Assembly: GCA_030765205.1 (NCBI GenBank)
Contig: JAVCDB010000021.1
Span: 1-42,151, forward strand
Direction: 5' to 3'
DNA length: 42,151 nt
Source: Candidatus Aadella gelida
Lineage (GTDB): Bacteria; Omnitrophota; Gorgyraeia; Tantalellales; Tantalellaceae
In this document: in pieces, positions 1-8,891 of the stretch
Position numbering within the stretch: the stretch's first letter is position 1
How the letters are laid out: each line of letters starts with the position of its first letter
Notes under the pieces: generated by a model
What the model was told of the DNA's origin: nothing
What the model saw: only the letters and a program-made list of their open reading frames with translations
Database searches by the model: none
Position numbers and translations under genes: made by a program

Positions 1-1789
1 CAGTAGACATTGTCGGGCTTTCCGGATCATCTTGATTCCCCCATTCCGAGGCACTTGTGCCGTAATAAGGTTCGTTCATAGCGTCCCACATTAGTATTTC
101 GTCACAACCTTTATAGTGATCAACAAAGGTTCCGATCAAAGCCATAAGCTCGCTTTGTTTCTCCGAATCTTTAATAACTTCAGGATGACCTGTATCTCCT
201 GAACCTGACCCGTATGCTATCCAATAATCAAACAGTGTCGGTATTATTTTAGTATCCGTTACCGCAGCGGATTCTATAAGCGCGTCCATGTCCGCATAGA
301 GTTTAGCTTCATCATAGAATGCCAGTGTCGGTCCGGAGAAATCCACTACATCTCTAATATCCGTGAATAAAAATACCCTTACGACATCGGATCCGTATCC
401 GTTCAAGGAGTCAATAAGAACCTGTTTATTGTTCCCCGTGCTGAACCCATACCAGGAATTTTGTGACCCAACATCATTCCCATAAGACATCCATGGCAGA
501 TTCATTCCTTTTGTAAAAGTTCCCTCAGGAATACTCGAGCTACTTATTCGGTTGCTAGCATAGTAGGTATAGACCGTACCATTCGCTTCTGTAGTACTTA
601 TAAGGTTACCTACCGAATCATACTCGTATTTGGCCACAAAATTACCGCTTATATCCACTTCGTTAGTGTACTGGGGTTGACGTGTATCTGAAAAATAATT
701 ACTAAATATTTTTGATGTCCCGTTTGGTCTCGTCTCTTTGGTTAATAGACCATACCCCTCAGTTAGATGGTTCTCATCTGTATACTCATATTTTGTTTCA
801 TCAGCAAGCGTTTTTGTTTCCATAAGTCCGGAAGCATAATATGTGTATACTGTATCGTCAAAGTTCTTCTGGTCGACTACAGTTCCGGCCGAATCATACT
901 CATAGGTAACAAGAATAGTACCTGCAGCATCATACTCACTTATATACTGCGCTTGGTCCGTCACAACAAAGTAATCAGAAAATGTTTTGTATGTGTCGTC
1001 CGGTCTGGTCTCCTTTGTAAGTACACCATACCCTTGGCTATTCCAGTTTTCATTACTATAATCGTAAATTGTTTCGTCTGGGAGGGTCTTTGTTTCCATT
1101 AAGCCACTTGAATAAAATGTAAATGTGTATATGGTCCCATCTGCTTCTTCCTGCCCTATAGGATTTCCTGAGGAGTCATACTCATAAGTAACTACTATAT
1201 CACCCGAAGCGTCATACTCTTTTACGTATCTGTACTGCCTTGTAAGCGCATAATAATCTGTAAAAGTTTTGTATGTTTTGTCCGGTCTGGTCTCTTTCGT
1301 TAAAAGGCCATATCCTTCGGACATATAATCTTCATCGGTATAATCAAAAAGTGTACCGTCAAGGGTTTTTGAGGCCATACGTCCGCTTACGGGATAAAAG
1401 ACATATATCGTGTCCTTTTCAGTCTTCCCTATAAAGTTACCCGAAGCGTCATACTCATATATAACTGAAAGGTTACCATCTTTGTCGTATTCATTAACAA
1501 ATCTGAACTGTCTTGTCCCTGCATAATATGCGCTAAAAGTCTTGTAGGTATCATTCAGTCTGGTCTCTTTGGTTAAAAGGCCATACCCATCGCCTAGATA
1601 ATCTTCGTTCGAATACTCATAAACGGTCCCATCGTCCATTGTTTTAGTTTCCATCAATCCTGACGCATAGGTAGTATATGTAGGAACCGCAAATACGGGT
1701 ACCGTACCAACGGTCCAGATGAAAAGCATCAATAAAACAACCGCTTTTGAAATCAAACCTATAGTGTTTTTTCTCTTTTTTCTTATCAT
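1..1789 (-). CDS. Secreted YD-repeat protein with clan GH-A glycoside hydrolase domain (3' end outside window)
   Basis: The reading frame is open from an ATG at 1789 to the window edge (596 codons seen, no stop). The N terminus has a basic stretch, a hydrophobic core and an A-x-A-like end (VFAVP), so it is a signal peptide of about 36 residues. Residues about 45-410 hold four similar units of 91-94 residues with GYGLLTKETR and YEYDxxGN motifs, resembling Rhs/YD repeats. From about residue 420 the sequence changes to FTKGMNLPWMSYGNDVG, then VVRVFLFTD, then WDAMNEPYYG, which is the beta-4 NEP motif of clan GH-A TIM barrels (GH5-like); Glu573 would be the acid/base. The nucleophile Glu expected on beta-7 lies beyond the window. 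AAGGA precedes the start by 8-9 bases. I infer an exported glycan-active enzyme; family and substrate are unknown. An Rhs-toxin reading is less likely because the NEP domain explains the C-terminal part. Confidence 0.85.
   Translation of the reverse strand, partial: MIRKKRKNTIGLISKAVVLLMLFIWTVGTVPVFAVPTYTTYASGLMETKTMDDGTVYEYSNEDYLGDGYGLLTKETRLNDTYKTFSAYYAGTRQFRFVNEYDKDGNLSVIYEYDASGNFIGKTEKDTIYVFYPVSGRMASKTLDGTLFDYTDEDYMSEGYGLLTKETRPDKTYKTFTDYYALTRQYRYVKEYDASGDIVVTYEYDSSGNPIGQEEADGTIYTFTFYSSGLMETKTLPDETIYDYSNENWNSQGYGVLTKETRPDDTYKTFSDYFVVTDQAQYISEYDAAGTILVTYEYDSAGTVVDQKNFDDTVYTYYASGLMETKTLADETKYEYTDENHLTEGYGLLTKETRPNGTSKIFSNYFSDTRQPQYTNEVDISGNFVAKYEYDSVGNLISTTEANGTVYTYYASNRISSSSIPEGTFTKGMNLPWMSYGNDVGSQNSWYGFSTGNNKQVLIDSLNGYGSDVVRVFLFTDIRDVVDFSGPTLAFYDEAKLYADMDALIESAAVTDTKIIPTLFDYWIAYGSGSGDTGHPEVIKDSEKQSELMALIGTFVDHYKGCDEILMWDAMNEPYYGTSASEWGNQDDPESPTMST
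728..1660 (-). repeat. Four tandem coding repeats of about 92 codons (YD-type)
   Basis: Within the 1-1789 gene the forward string tct(g/c)gtctc, complement of the KETR-coding part, recurs at 728, 1004, 1286 and 1559, giving periods of 276, 282 and 273 bases. Each unit encodes a GLMETKT-like segment, GYGLLTKETR, a YKTF-like segment and YEYDxxGN. Differences between units are mostly substitutions plus in-frame indels, as expected from tandem duplication followed by drift. Boundaries are approximate. Confidence 0.85.
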
Positions 1790-1841
1790 GATTTAATCCT
1801 TATTATATGTTATATTACGAAAAAGTTATTTCTGCACTCTC

Positions 1842-1869
1842 ATTCTATCATATACGGGGTCTCATTCAA
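1842..1869 (-). promoter_or_regulatory. Putative sigma70-type promoter for the YD-repeat/GH gene
   Basis: On the minus strand TTGAAT (1864-1869) and TAGAAT (1842-1847) are separated by 16 bases, about 50 bases ahead of the ATG at 1789. The -35 and -10 match consensus at 5 of 6 positions each. No strong intrinsic terminator is visible between comEC and this gene, so read-through is also possible. Confidence 0.45.
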
Positions 1870-1900
1870 GATATAATATTCTACCTATTTGAAACCCTAA

Positions 1901-4252
1901 CTATTTTATGATTTTTGCCCCGTCTTCACCCGTTATATAGGCTGGATCAGCATATATTTTCTTTGCCCTTATTTTGCCTATTTCATCGCATTTATTCGTG
2001 ATCACAATGTCGCGGCAGGCTATTCTATCGTAAAATTCGCTATACAAAGCGGTATCTTCATCGGAAAAAGACCCGTGATGCGGCGCCTTCACGATATCTG
2101 CCTTGAGAGCGAGTCCACATGACAATATTTCATTAATTGCCTTTTTTTCGATATCTCCGCAAAAAAGGAGGCTATCTCCATCTTTAATCATAATTTTCAT
2201 TACAACAGAAGAATTGTTTATATTATCATACTGCCCCCCTCTTTCAGGATGAAGAACCTTAATGTCAGCATCCTCAAACCCTTTAATTGCATCTCCCCTG
2301 GACACTTTGATCCTTTTGATATTTTTATCCAGAAGCATACATCTATTCTCGTCATTGAGATAGAACTTGTCATTACTTTCCGCGACATCACTTTCGATTA
2401 TCGTGCCTACATTAAAATTCGATATCAAATAAGGAACTCCTCCAAAATGATCATCATGAAAATGCGAGATAACAATACAGTCAATTTTTCTTATGCCTCT
2501 ATCTCTTAAATACGGTTCTATGATATTTTCACCGTCTCCCCGTCCGCAATCAATCAGCATTGTCCCTCCATCCTTAAATTCTATTAATGTAGCATCAGAC
2601 TTTCCTGAATCAAAAAATGTGACACATGTCTTCTTTGAAGGAAATCTTAGAACTTCGTTCCATATAAATACGTTCAGAGCACATAAAACTATCATTACCA
2701 TAGTCACGATACCTGTTTTTTTGCGGCGAAAAAATAGTACGGCTGTTATGACAATATAAAAAATACAGATAGAGATAAGATTCGGAGACGCGACCTTAAC
2801 AAATGAACCCGGCATCCTTTCTATAATGCCTAGGGTTTTCATCAGGCCCATAATGACTTGTTCCAGAATGCGTGATAAAAAGACAGTAATGCCTGCAAGA
2901 AAACTTATCTGTCCCGTAATTAGAAGCATTCCTCCCAATATTATCGTCACGAAAAGTGCAGGAACAGCTACCATATTAGCAATAGGCGAAAGCAATGGTA
3001 TAATTCTAAAATATGCGGCTATTACGGGTAGCATTCCTACAAGTACGGCAAAAGATATCAGGAACCCTTCGGTTATATATGCTCTTATACCCGAAAAATA
3101 TGAATGATTTCCTTTATTTACTACAATGCCCATCGACGGTGTCACATAGACAATGGACAGCACCGCGATATAGGAAAGTATAAAACCCGGCTGAAATAGT
3201 TGTCCGGGACCCCAGAATAATATAATGAAGGCCGAGATAACTATCGAATGCAAAATATCCGTTCTCCTGCCTGACAATATTCCTGCCATAACGAACGAAC
3301 ACATTATAGCGGCTCTCACAGTAGACGCCCGCCCTCCGGAAAAAACCGCAAAAAAGGCTATAAGAACCATAGTACCGATATATGTCACTTTTTTGGGAAG
3401 CCCCAATAACTTTAATATCACAATGAAGATCACAGATAAGATCCCTACGTGAAGCCCGCTGACCGCAAGAATATGCATAGTTCCCGTTCTTTTAAGAGAC
3501 TCTTTTAACCGTACCGGGACATCGCTTCTTACCCCTAAAACAACTGACTTCACTATGCCGGCAGTTCCCGGCGATAGATATTTATCCAATACCTTTTCAG
3601 AACATCTTCTTAAATCGTATATTTTTTGTTTCACCAAAAAAGACAACTTATTGTTCCGGCCTGTCCTTGAATTAATATCAAGTGTGTCAGCGGACATTAT
3701 GGAGCGGATATTCTTATGTCCAAGATATCTTCTATAATCAAACCCCGAAGGGTTTGTCTTTTTTGTCGGCAGATATAATTTACCGGTAATAACTAATTCA
3801 TCGCCTATATTCGGGATATATTTCGGTTTTGAGGCAAGAATACGAACTTTTCCCGTCACTTCCTTTTCCTCTCCATCACATAGTGCCCGATAGGCCTTTA
3901 GATCAAAAACAATATATCTGGAATAATCATTTTCTGCCCATTCCGGTTCTCTCGCAACTATTCCCTGAACACTTGTTTTTCCGGACATATTACCGGCAAG
4001 ATGCGAAATATCGTTATCCAGCGGGGCGACAGTCGAAAGATACCGGATGTAGCCTAGCATCAGAAATGCAATACATAGAACAACATAAAAGATCTTTTTT
4101 CTTTTTAGAGCTATCAATGAAAAGATTATCAAAAAAGCGGACAAAAAAATTACATGCACCGCCCTCCCCGGGGGCAGCAATGAGGGAAACATATCGGCAA
4201 TTAAAATTCCGATAAAAAAACACATTATTAGAAGCAATATGGGTCTTTTCAT
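1901..4252 (-). CDS. comEC: ComEC/Rec2-family DNA internalization protein
   Basis: This is the inner-membrane channel for uptake of single-stranded DNA in natural transformation. The protein has N-terminal hydrophobic helices, an OB-like soluble region (about 60-190), the multi-helix Competence domain with the GTMHILAVSGLHVG motif (about 255-270), and a C-terminal metallo-beta-lactamase domain. That last domain has SHFHDDHFGG (first His about residue 597) and KAPHHGS, so metal ligands look intact. The usual DVGQGDA stretch at its start is degraded to DSGKSDA. Length of about 780 residues is normal for the family. I chose ATG 4252; an in-frame GTG at 4258 is equally possible, and neither has a strong Shine-Dalgarno. 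It follows comEA by about 11 bases, so the two are cotranscribed. Confidence 0.93.
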   Translation of the reverse strand: MKRPILLLIMCFFIGILIADMFPSLLPPGRAVHVIFLSAFLIIFSLIALKRKKIFYVVLCIAFLMLGYIRYLSTVAPLDNDISHLAGNMSGKTSVQGIVAREPEWAENDYSRYIVFDLKAYRALCDGEEKEVTGKVRILASKPKYIPNIGDELVITGKLYLPTKKTNPSGFDYRRYLGHKNIRSIMSADTLDINSRTGRNNKLSFLVKQKIYDLRRCSEKVLDKYLSPGTAGIVKSVVLGVRSDVPVRLKESLKRTGTMHILAVSGLHVGILSVIFIVILKLLGLPKKVTYIGTMVLIAFFAVFSGGRASTVRAAIMCSFVMAGILSGRRTDILHSIVISAFIILFWGPGQLFQPGFILSYIAVLSIVYVTPSMGIVVNKGNHSYFSGIRAYITEGFLISFAVLVGMLPVIAAYFRIIPLLSPIANMVAVPALFVTIILGGMLLITGQISFLAGITVFLSRILEQVIMGLMKTLGIIERMPGSFVKVASPNLISICIFYIVITAVLFFRRKKTGIVTMVMIVLCALNVFIWNEVLRFPSKKTCVTFFDSGKSDATLIEFKDGGTMLIDCGRGDGENIIEPYLRDRGIRKIDCIVISHFHDDHFGGVPYLISNFNVGTIIESDVAESNDKFYLNDENRCMLLDKNIKRIKVSRGDAIKGFEDADIKVLHPERGGQYDNINNSSVVMKIMIKDGDSLLFCGDIEKKAINEILSCGLALKADIVKAPHHGSFSDEDTALYSEFYDRIACRDIVITNKCDEIGKIRAKKIYADPAYITGEDGAKIIK

Positions 4253-4263
4253 GAGCACCGCAC

Positions 4264-4623
4264 TTAAAATGATACGCGACTTCTGATCTCATCCAGTTTC
4301 TTCTTTCCTATTCCCTTTATCTCAAGCATTTCATCTTCGTTATTTATATTCCCGTAAGTCTTTCTGTAATCGAATATACGCCGGGCAAGAACCTTACCTA
4401 TTCCCGAAATATCCGTTAACTCACCCACCTCAGCCTTGTTCACATTAACACGCCTTTTATCGTTAATCTCCTTCAGGATTTCCTGAATAGTCCCCGGCTC
4501 ATCTCTTTCTACTGTAATATTCTTAAATTGAGAGGAGTTCCTGCAATAAAGAAAGCCCGCACCGATTAAAAGGACAAATATAAGTATCCCCAAAAAGATC
4601 TGTTCATATTTTCTTCCATTCAT
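4264..4623 (-). CDS. comEA: ComEA-like helix-hairpin-helix DNA-binding protein
   Basis: The 119-residue protein has a single N-terminal transmembrane segment (about residues 7-27), then a linker and a C-terminal ComEA domain. That domain starts with VNVNKA and has two HhH motifs, ISGIGKVLARRI and IKGIGKKKLDEI. Family members bind incoming double-stranded DNA on the periplasmic side and pass it to ComEC, encoded immediately downstream. The ATG at 4623 is preceded by a TGGGGGT stretch and by a consensus promoter at 4645-4672. It is shorter than Bacillus ComEA and lacks its long linker domain, as is usual in Gram-negative versions. Confidence 0.93.
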   Translation of the reverse strand: MNGRKYEQIFLGILIFVLLIGAGFLYCRNSSQFKNITVERDEPGTIQEILKEINDKRRVNVNKAEVGELTDISGIGKVLARRIFDYRKTYGNINNEDEMLEIKGIGKKKLDEIRSRVSF

Positions 4624-4644
4624 CCCGAAAACCCCCAGATCTTC

Positions 4645-4672
4645 ATTATATCCTCATTTTGTCTTTTGTCAA
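4645..4672 (-). promoter_or_regulatory. Consensus sigma70 promoter of comEA-comEC
   Basis: On the minus strand a perfect TTGACA (4667-4672) and a perfect TATAAT (4645-4650) are separated by 16 bases. The predicted start is near 4638, giving a leader of only about 15 bases to the comEA ATG. This is the best promoter match in the window. Confidence 0.8.
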
Positions 4673-4703
4673 CTTTTAATTGATTTTTAACGAAATGATA
4701 TGC

Positions 4704-4743
4704 TAAAAAAAGAGGTGTCCCGTATTTGATAAGGAACACCTCT
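4704..4743 (-). terminator. Rho-independent terminator of the speH-speB-leuS-propeller operon
   Basis: The minus-strand RNA forms an 11-bp stem, AGAGGUGUUCC with GGGACACCUCU (one U-G pair), around an 11-base loop, followed directly by a run of seven U residues. It starts 11 bases after the stop of the 4755-5522 gene and lies just before the comEA promoter, separating the two units. Confidence 0.9.
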
Positions 4744-4754
4744 CTTATCTATCT

Positions 4755-5522
4755 CTATTCTGTTACTCTAACTAAGTATAGATCATCATAAGTTCCCGTA
4801 ATCCAGAAATCCTTTCCATTCCACTCTATGCCCGTGGTTTTCTTGGCTGGAGACTTGAAATATCCCAATATCTTAAGCGCGTCAACATCAACTTTGAAAA
4901 CTTTCTGATTATACCAGCTTGTTATCCACAAAAAGTGTCCGTCCCAAGTTAATTGAGAGGGTTCGGATATCCCCTTAAGATTTCTTTTATCAAGCAGCTC
5001 TCCGTTTTCATTAAATCGTAAGATATGATATTTAGTTCCGCCAATTCCCCTAGTCCAGGTAATAACATGTAATTTCTCTTCGGCAAACACCATTCCGGCA
5101 GGATGTGCGGGGGACAGCGAAACATTGAAATCAGAAGATATTTTTCTTCCCTCAATGCTAACCCTATATAATTTCTTTTCGTCCCAATCTGTGATCCAAA
5201 AGTCGCCCTTACCGTCACGCTTCAGGCTTTCCGTAAAGGATCCAAACGGTTCCAGTTCATATTCCATCTTTTCGTTTTCAATGTCTATTACCCACGTCCC
5301 GATACCGCGACCGTTACAAACCATGAGTTTGCCATCATCCAATGTCAATCCCTCGTGATAACCTTTAGGTAATGCGACTTTTTTTATAATCTCTATCTTC
5401 ATAGACTTCACCACATTTTCAGCCCCTGTCAATACCGGTGAACCCGGAAGTCCTACACCGGACTGACAGAATGTTTGAAAAAATAAAATAACCAGAACAA
5501 ATCTTATAAAGGATCCTGACAC
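4755..5522 (-). CDS. Secreted beta-propeller protein, glutamine-cyclotransferase-like fold
   Basis: The protein has 255 residues. The first ~28 form a hydrophobic export signal. The rest is a series of short repeats with FWITDWDEKKLYRV, LWITSWYNQKVFKV and FWITGTYDDLYLV blades. These W-I-T/D patterns are typical of five- to seven-bladed propellers such as plant/bacterial glutamine cyclotransferases and SMP-30/NHL-like proteins. Catalytic residues cannot be assigned from sequence alone, so an enzymatic role is not claimed. The start is a GTG at 5522, preceded by GAGGTAAT. It follows leuS by 28 bases and is closed by the terminator at 4704-4743, so it is the last gene of that operon. It is probably periplasmic; its relation to polyamine or tRNA genes is unclear. 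Confidence 0.7.
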   Translation of the reverse strand: MSGSFIRFVLVILFFQTFCQSGVGLPGSPVLTGAENVVKSMKIEIIKKVALPKGYHEGLTLDDGKLMVCNGRGIGTWVIDIENEKMEYELEPFGSFTESLKRDGKGDFWITDWDEKKLYRVSIEGRKISSDFNVSLSPAHPAGMVFAEEKLHVITWTRGIGGTKYHILRFNENGELLDKRNLKGISEPSQLTWDGHFLWITSWYNQKVFKVDVDALKILGYFKSPAKKTTGIEWNGKDFWITGTYDDLYLVRVTE

Positions 5523-5550
5523 ATTACCTCTTATGGTTTAAGTATTATAT

Positions 5551-8019
5551 TTACAGAACTATATTAACAAGTTTGTCGGGTAGGATAATCCATTTCTTTA
5601 CTTTCTTGCCATCCAAGCGTTCTTTTATTCTGGGATCACTACAAACAAGTTCTTGAATGCTGCCTTTTTCTAATCCTCTGGGCATTTCCATAGTGCTACG
5701 CACTTTTCCGTTTATCTGAATAGGTACGGTTACCGTATCGGTTTCCAGCATCTTCTCATCGTAGACCGGCCACTGTCTCCGGAATATACTTCCCTTATGA
5801 CCGGACATTTCATTCATCTCTTCGGCAAGATGAGGAACGAACGGGGCCAAAAGAAGAGAGATAGTATCCAGAACTTCTTCCAAGCATTTCTTTTCAATAA
5901 GACATTTACCGTTTTTCTCAATACCTGAATATATCTGATTAACCAGCTCCATCACCGCACTTATTGCCGTATTAAAATGGAACTGACCGTCTATATCTTC
6001 TGTAACTTTTTTAATCGTTTGATGCAGTTTTATTAAAAGCTCATCCTGTGTCTTTTTGTCCGTTACGACTTCGGGTGCACTACCCAACATACCGATCAGG
6101 TTCCATATCCTCTTAATAAATCTGTAAGCCCCTTCCACTCCCCTGTCGGACCATTCCGCGTCCTTTTCGGGGGGACCTATAAATAAAGTATATAATCTTA
6201 CCGTATCGGCGCCGAATTTATCTATCAAAGCATCAGGACTTACAACGTTTCCTTTCGATTTTGACATCTTGGCTCCGTCTTTAACTATCATGCCTTGCGT
6301 AAAAAGCCGTTTGAACGGTTCATTAAAACCTATTTGCCCCATATCATACATTACCTTGGTAATGAATCTGGAATACAAAAGATGTAATATGGCGTGTTCC
6401 ACCCCTCCTATATATTGGTCTACCGGAAGCCATTTATTCACGTCATCCTTATCAAAAGGACCGTCATCCTTATCCGGAGAAATATATCTTAAAAAATACC
6501 AACTTGAATCGACAAAAGTATCCATAGTATCAATCTCTCTTGTGGCATCATCACCGCAAGAGGGACACTTAACATTAACAAAACTGTCGACATTCTTTAG
6601 GGGAGACTCTCCTTCAGGACGGAAATTTACAACTTCCGGTAAGATAACCGGCAGATCTTTCTCCGGAACAGGTACGTTCCCGCATTTCTTACAGCATATT
6701 ATGGGTATAGGCGCGCCCCAGTACCTCTGGCGGGATATAAGCCAATCTCTGAGCCGATAATGTATGGCCCTGGTACCTATTTTATTTTTTTCCATGTAGT
6801 CAGTAATAGATTCCATGGCAGACAAGTTCTTCGTGCCATCGAACTTATCTGAATTCACAAGAACACCTTCTTTCTCGTATGACTCAGTCATTTTCTCAGC
6901 ATCAAGATGACCGGCAGGATCATCTATTACTACTTCAATAGGCAAGGAATATTTTTTAGCAAATTCAAAATCTCTTTGATCATGCGCGGGAACCGCCATT
7001 ACGGCTCCTGTTCCGTATTCCATCAGGACATAATCGCCGATCCATAAAGGTATTTTACGTCCGTTTATGCTGTTTACAACATATCTGCCTGTAAATATGC
7101 CCTTTTTCTCTTCCCCGGTCTTCATTCGCGTAATTTTAGATTCGCCTCTTACCTTGCGAACGAATTCCATTATTTTATCTCTTTCGGGAACATTTTGAAC
7201 AAGCTCTTCTATCATCGGATGCTCTACGGACAGGACCATATAGGTACAACCGAATATGGTGTCAACCCGAGTAGTGAAACATGTAAGATTTTTCTCTGAT
7301 CCATCAATAGGAAAATTTATATCAACCCCGGAAGAACGTCCTATCCAGTTCTGCTGCATTGTCTTGACCTTTTCCGGCCATTCATCTAACTGATCCATAT
7401 CACTTAACAATTTTTCAGCATAATCGGTTATACGAAAGAACCATTGTTCCAGTTCCTTTTGTTCTACTTCGCTATCACATCTTTCGCATCCCCCATCAAC
7501 TACTTGCTCATTAGCCAGCACCGTACTGCAAGACGGACACCAGTTAACAAAAGCCTTCTTCTTATACGCTAATCCTTTTTCAAATAGTTTAAGGAATATC
7601 CATTGTGTCCATTTGTAATAATCCGGCATACATGAAGTTACTTCTCTCTTCCAATCATATTCCACGCCCCACGAATCCATTTGTTCTTTCATCTTAGATA
7701 TATTGTTGCGCGTGGATTCGGCGGGATGTATTCCATTTTTAATAGCCGCATTCTCGGCCGGAAGACCAAACGCATCCCAGCCCATAGGCGAAAGAACGTT
7801 AAACCCGCGCATCATCTTATATCTAGCTACAACGTCTCCGAGGATATAGTTGCGTCCATGACCCACATGAAGTGCCGCTGAAGGGTAAGGAAACATCATA
7901 AGACAGTAATATTTGTCCTTTACTTCTTTAGAACAAACGTTAAAGAGCCCCGTTTCTTTCCATTTCACCTGCCACTTGTTTTCTATCTCTTTGGATCTAT
8001 AATTTTCCATATAGTTCAT
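5551..8019 (-). CDS. leuS: Leucyl-tRNA synthetase
   Basis: This class I synthetase charges tRNA-Leu. The 822-residue length is typical for bacteria. The HIGH-type motif HVGH is at residues 51-54 after PYPSAAL, and KMSKS is at about 584-588. The CP1 editing domain is present, with the GTGAVMAVPAHDQRD stretch that lines the editing site. A Cys pair in CPSCS near residue 160 and the KKCGNVP and KCPSCG stretches suggest zinc ribbons. The start ATG overlaps the stop of the agmatinase gene upstream by four bases (ATGA), showing translational coupling. Confidence 0.98.
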   Translation of the reverse strand: MNYMENYRSKEIENKWQVKWKETGLFNVCSKEVKDKYYCLMMFPYPSAALHVGHGRNYILGDVVARYKMMRGFNVLSPMGWDAFGLPAENAAIKNGIHPAESTRNNISKMKEQMDSWGVEYDWKREVTSCMPDYYKWTQWIFLKLFEKGLAYKKKAFVNWCPSCSTVLANEQVVDGGCERCDSEVEQKELEQWFFRITDYAEKLLSDMDQLDEWPEKVKTMQQNWIGRSSGVDINFPIDGSEKNLTCFTTRVDTIFGCTYMVLSVEHPMIEELVQNVPERDKIMEFVRKVRGESKITRMKTGEEKKGIFTGRYVVNSINGRKIPLWIGDYVLMEYGTGAVMAVPAHDQRDFEFAKKYSLPIEVVIDDPAGHLDAEKMTESYEKEGVLVNSDKFDGTKNLSAMESITDYMEKNKIGTRAIHYRLRDWLISRQRYWGAPIPIICCKKCGNVPVPEKDLPVILPEVVNFRPEGESPLKNVDSFVNVKCPSCGDDATREIDTMDTFVDSSWYFLRYISPDKDDGPFDKDDVNKWLPVDQYIGGVEHAILHLLYSRFITKVMYDMGQIGFNEPFKRLFTQGMIVKDGAKMSKSKGNVVSPDALIDKFGADTVRLYTLFIGPPEKDAEWSDRGVEGAYRFIKRIWNLIGMLGSAPEVVTDKKTQDELLIKLHQTIKKVTEDIDGQFHFNTAISAVMELVNQIYSGIEKNGKCLIEKKCLEEVLDTISLLLAPFVPHLAEEMNEMSGHKGSIFRRQWPVYDEKMLETDTVTVPIQINGKVRSTMEMPRGLEKGSIQELVCSDPRIKERLDGKKVKKWIILPDKLVNIVL

Positions 8020-8876
8020 CCCTGGTATTTATAAATGTAACTTAAAAATTTGTATATCAATTTAGCCGCTAAAAAATCAGGAGCTTTATTATTGCTATTA
8101 GGACAAAGTTCGGCGACATCAAACCCGACAACCTCTCTATTTTTGGCTACTTCTTTCAAGAGACCTATTGCAGAGTACCAGTCAAGCCCCCCGGGTTCAG
8201 GAGTTCCTGTAGACGGCATAATAGAAGGGTCAAAAACATCAAGATCTATTGTAACATAAACCTTATCTGACAGGCGTTTTAAAACATCTTTCCCGAGATC
8301 ATCTTTTGCGATTATATCTTTAGCATAGAACATATTTTCGGGAATTATACTGCTTTTCTCGCACGCATCAAGACTTCTTACCCCTACCTGAATAAGAGAG
8401 CACATCTCCTTTATCCGGGCCCCCGTACAGGCATGATTATAACGGCTACTTTTATACTCATCTCTCAAATCCGAATGAGCATCAAGTTGCAATACGCTAA
8501 TATCCCCATGCTTAAGTATATGTGCCTTAACAGAACCTATGCTTACCGAATGTTCTCCTCCCACCAGGATAGTGAATTTTTCGGACGCTAACAGTTCTTG
8601 AACCTTGTTCTCCACTTCTTTTACCATCTTTTCAGGAACCGGGTCTACATCGAGAGGAGGACAGGTATATATTCCATTCTTATAAACTTCCGAATCAGTC
8701 TCTATATCATACAGTTCTAATGCTTGAGAGGCCTCAAAAATAGCAAAGGGGCCCTTATCGGCCCCTTTTATCCATGTACTTGTCATATCATATGGAACAG
8801 GCAAAATTGCTATCTTCGCCACGTTCCATTCAGCAAAACTATCATCTATCTCTGCAAAACGGCAATGTTCTCTCAT
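8016..8876 (-). CDS. speB: Agmatinase/aminopropylagmatine ureohydrolase family protein
   Basis: This 286-residue ureohydrolase has all binuclear manganese ligands: GGEH (His109), DAHSD (Asp132, His134, Asp136) and DLDVFDP (Asp211, Asp213). The family removes urea from agmatine, N1-aminopropylagmatine or arginine. It follows SAM decarboxylase directly and is coupled to leuS by a four-base overlap. With decarboxylated SAM made by the neighbour, the substrate may be N1-aminopropylagmatine, giving spermidine as described for Thermus; this is inference. Plain agmatine to putrescine is the conservative reading. No arginine decarboxylase or aminopropyltransferase gene lies in the window. Confidence 0.93.
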   Translation of the reverse strand: MREHCRFAEIDDSFAEWNVAKIAILPVPYDMTSTWIKGADKGPFAIFEASQALELYDIETDSEVYKNGIYTCPPLDVDPVPEKMVKEVENKVQELLASEKFTILVGGEHSVSIGSVKAHILKHGDISVLQLDAHSDLRDEYKSSRYNHACTGARIKEMCSLIQVGVRSLDACEKSSIIPENMFYAKDIIAKDDLGKDVLKRLSDKVYVTIDLDVFDPSIMPSTGTPEPGGLDWYSAIGLLKEVAKNREVVGFDVAELCPNSNNKAPDFLAAKLIYKFLSYIYKYQG

Positions 8877-8891
8877 TATTTATCCGCTCTT

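Noticed and set aside
767-1102. 111-codon plus-strand frame in the YD-repeat region
   Set aside because: It lies opposite an uninterrupted repeat-coding frame and is only a by-product of the repeats.
728-1660. CRISPR or non-coding tandem repeat
   Set aside because: Units of about 276 bases keep one open frame and code for conserved YD-type motifs.
1-1789. Rhs polymorphic toxin
   Set aside because: No Rhs core end motif, no immunity gene visible, and the C-terminal part carries the NEP motif of GH-A glycosidases; the missing 3' end leaves some doubt.
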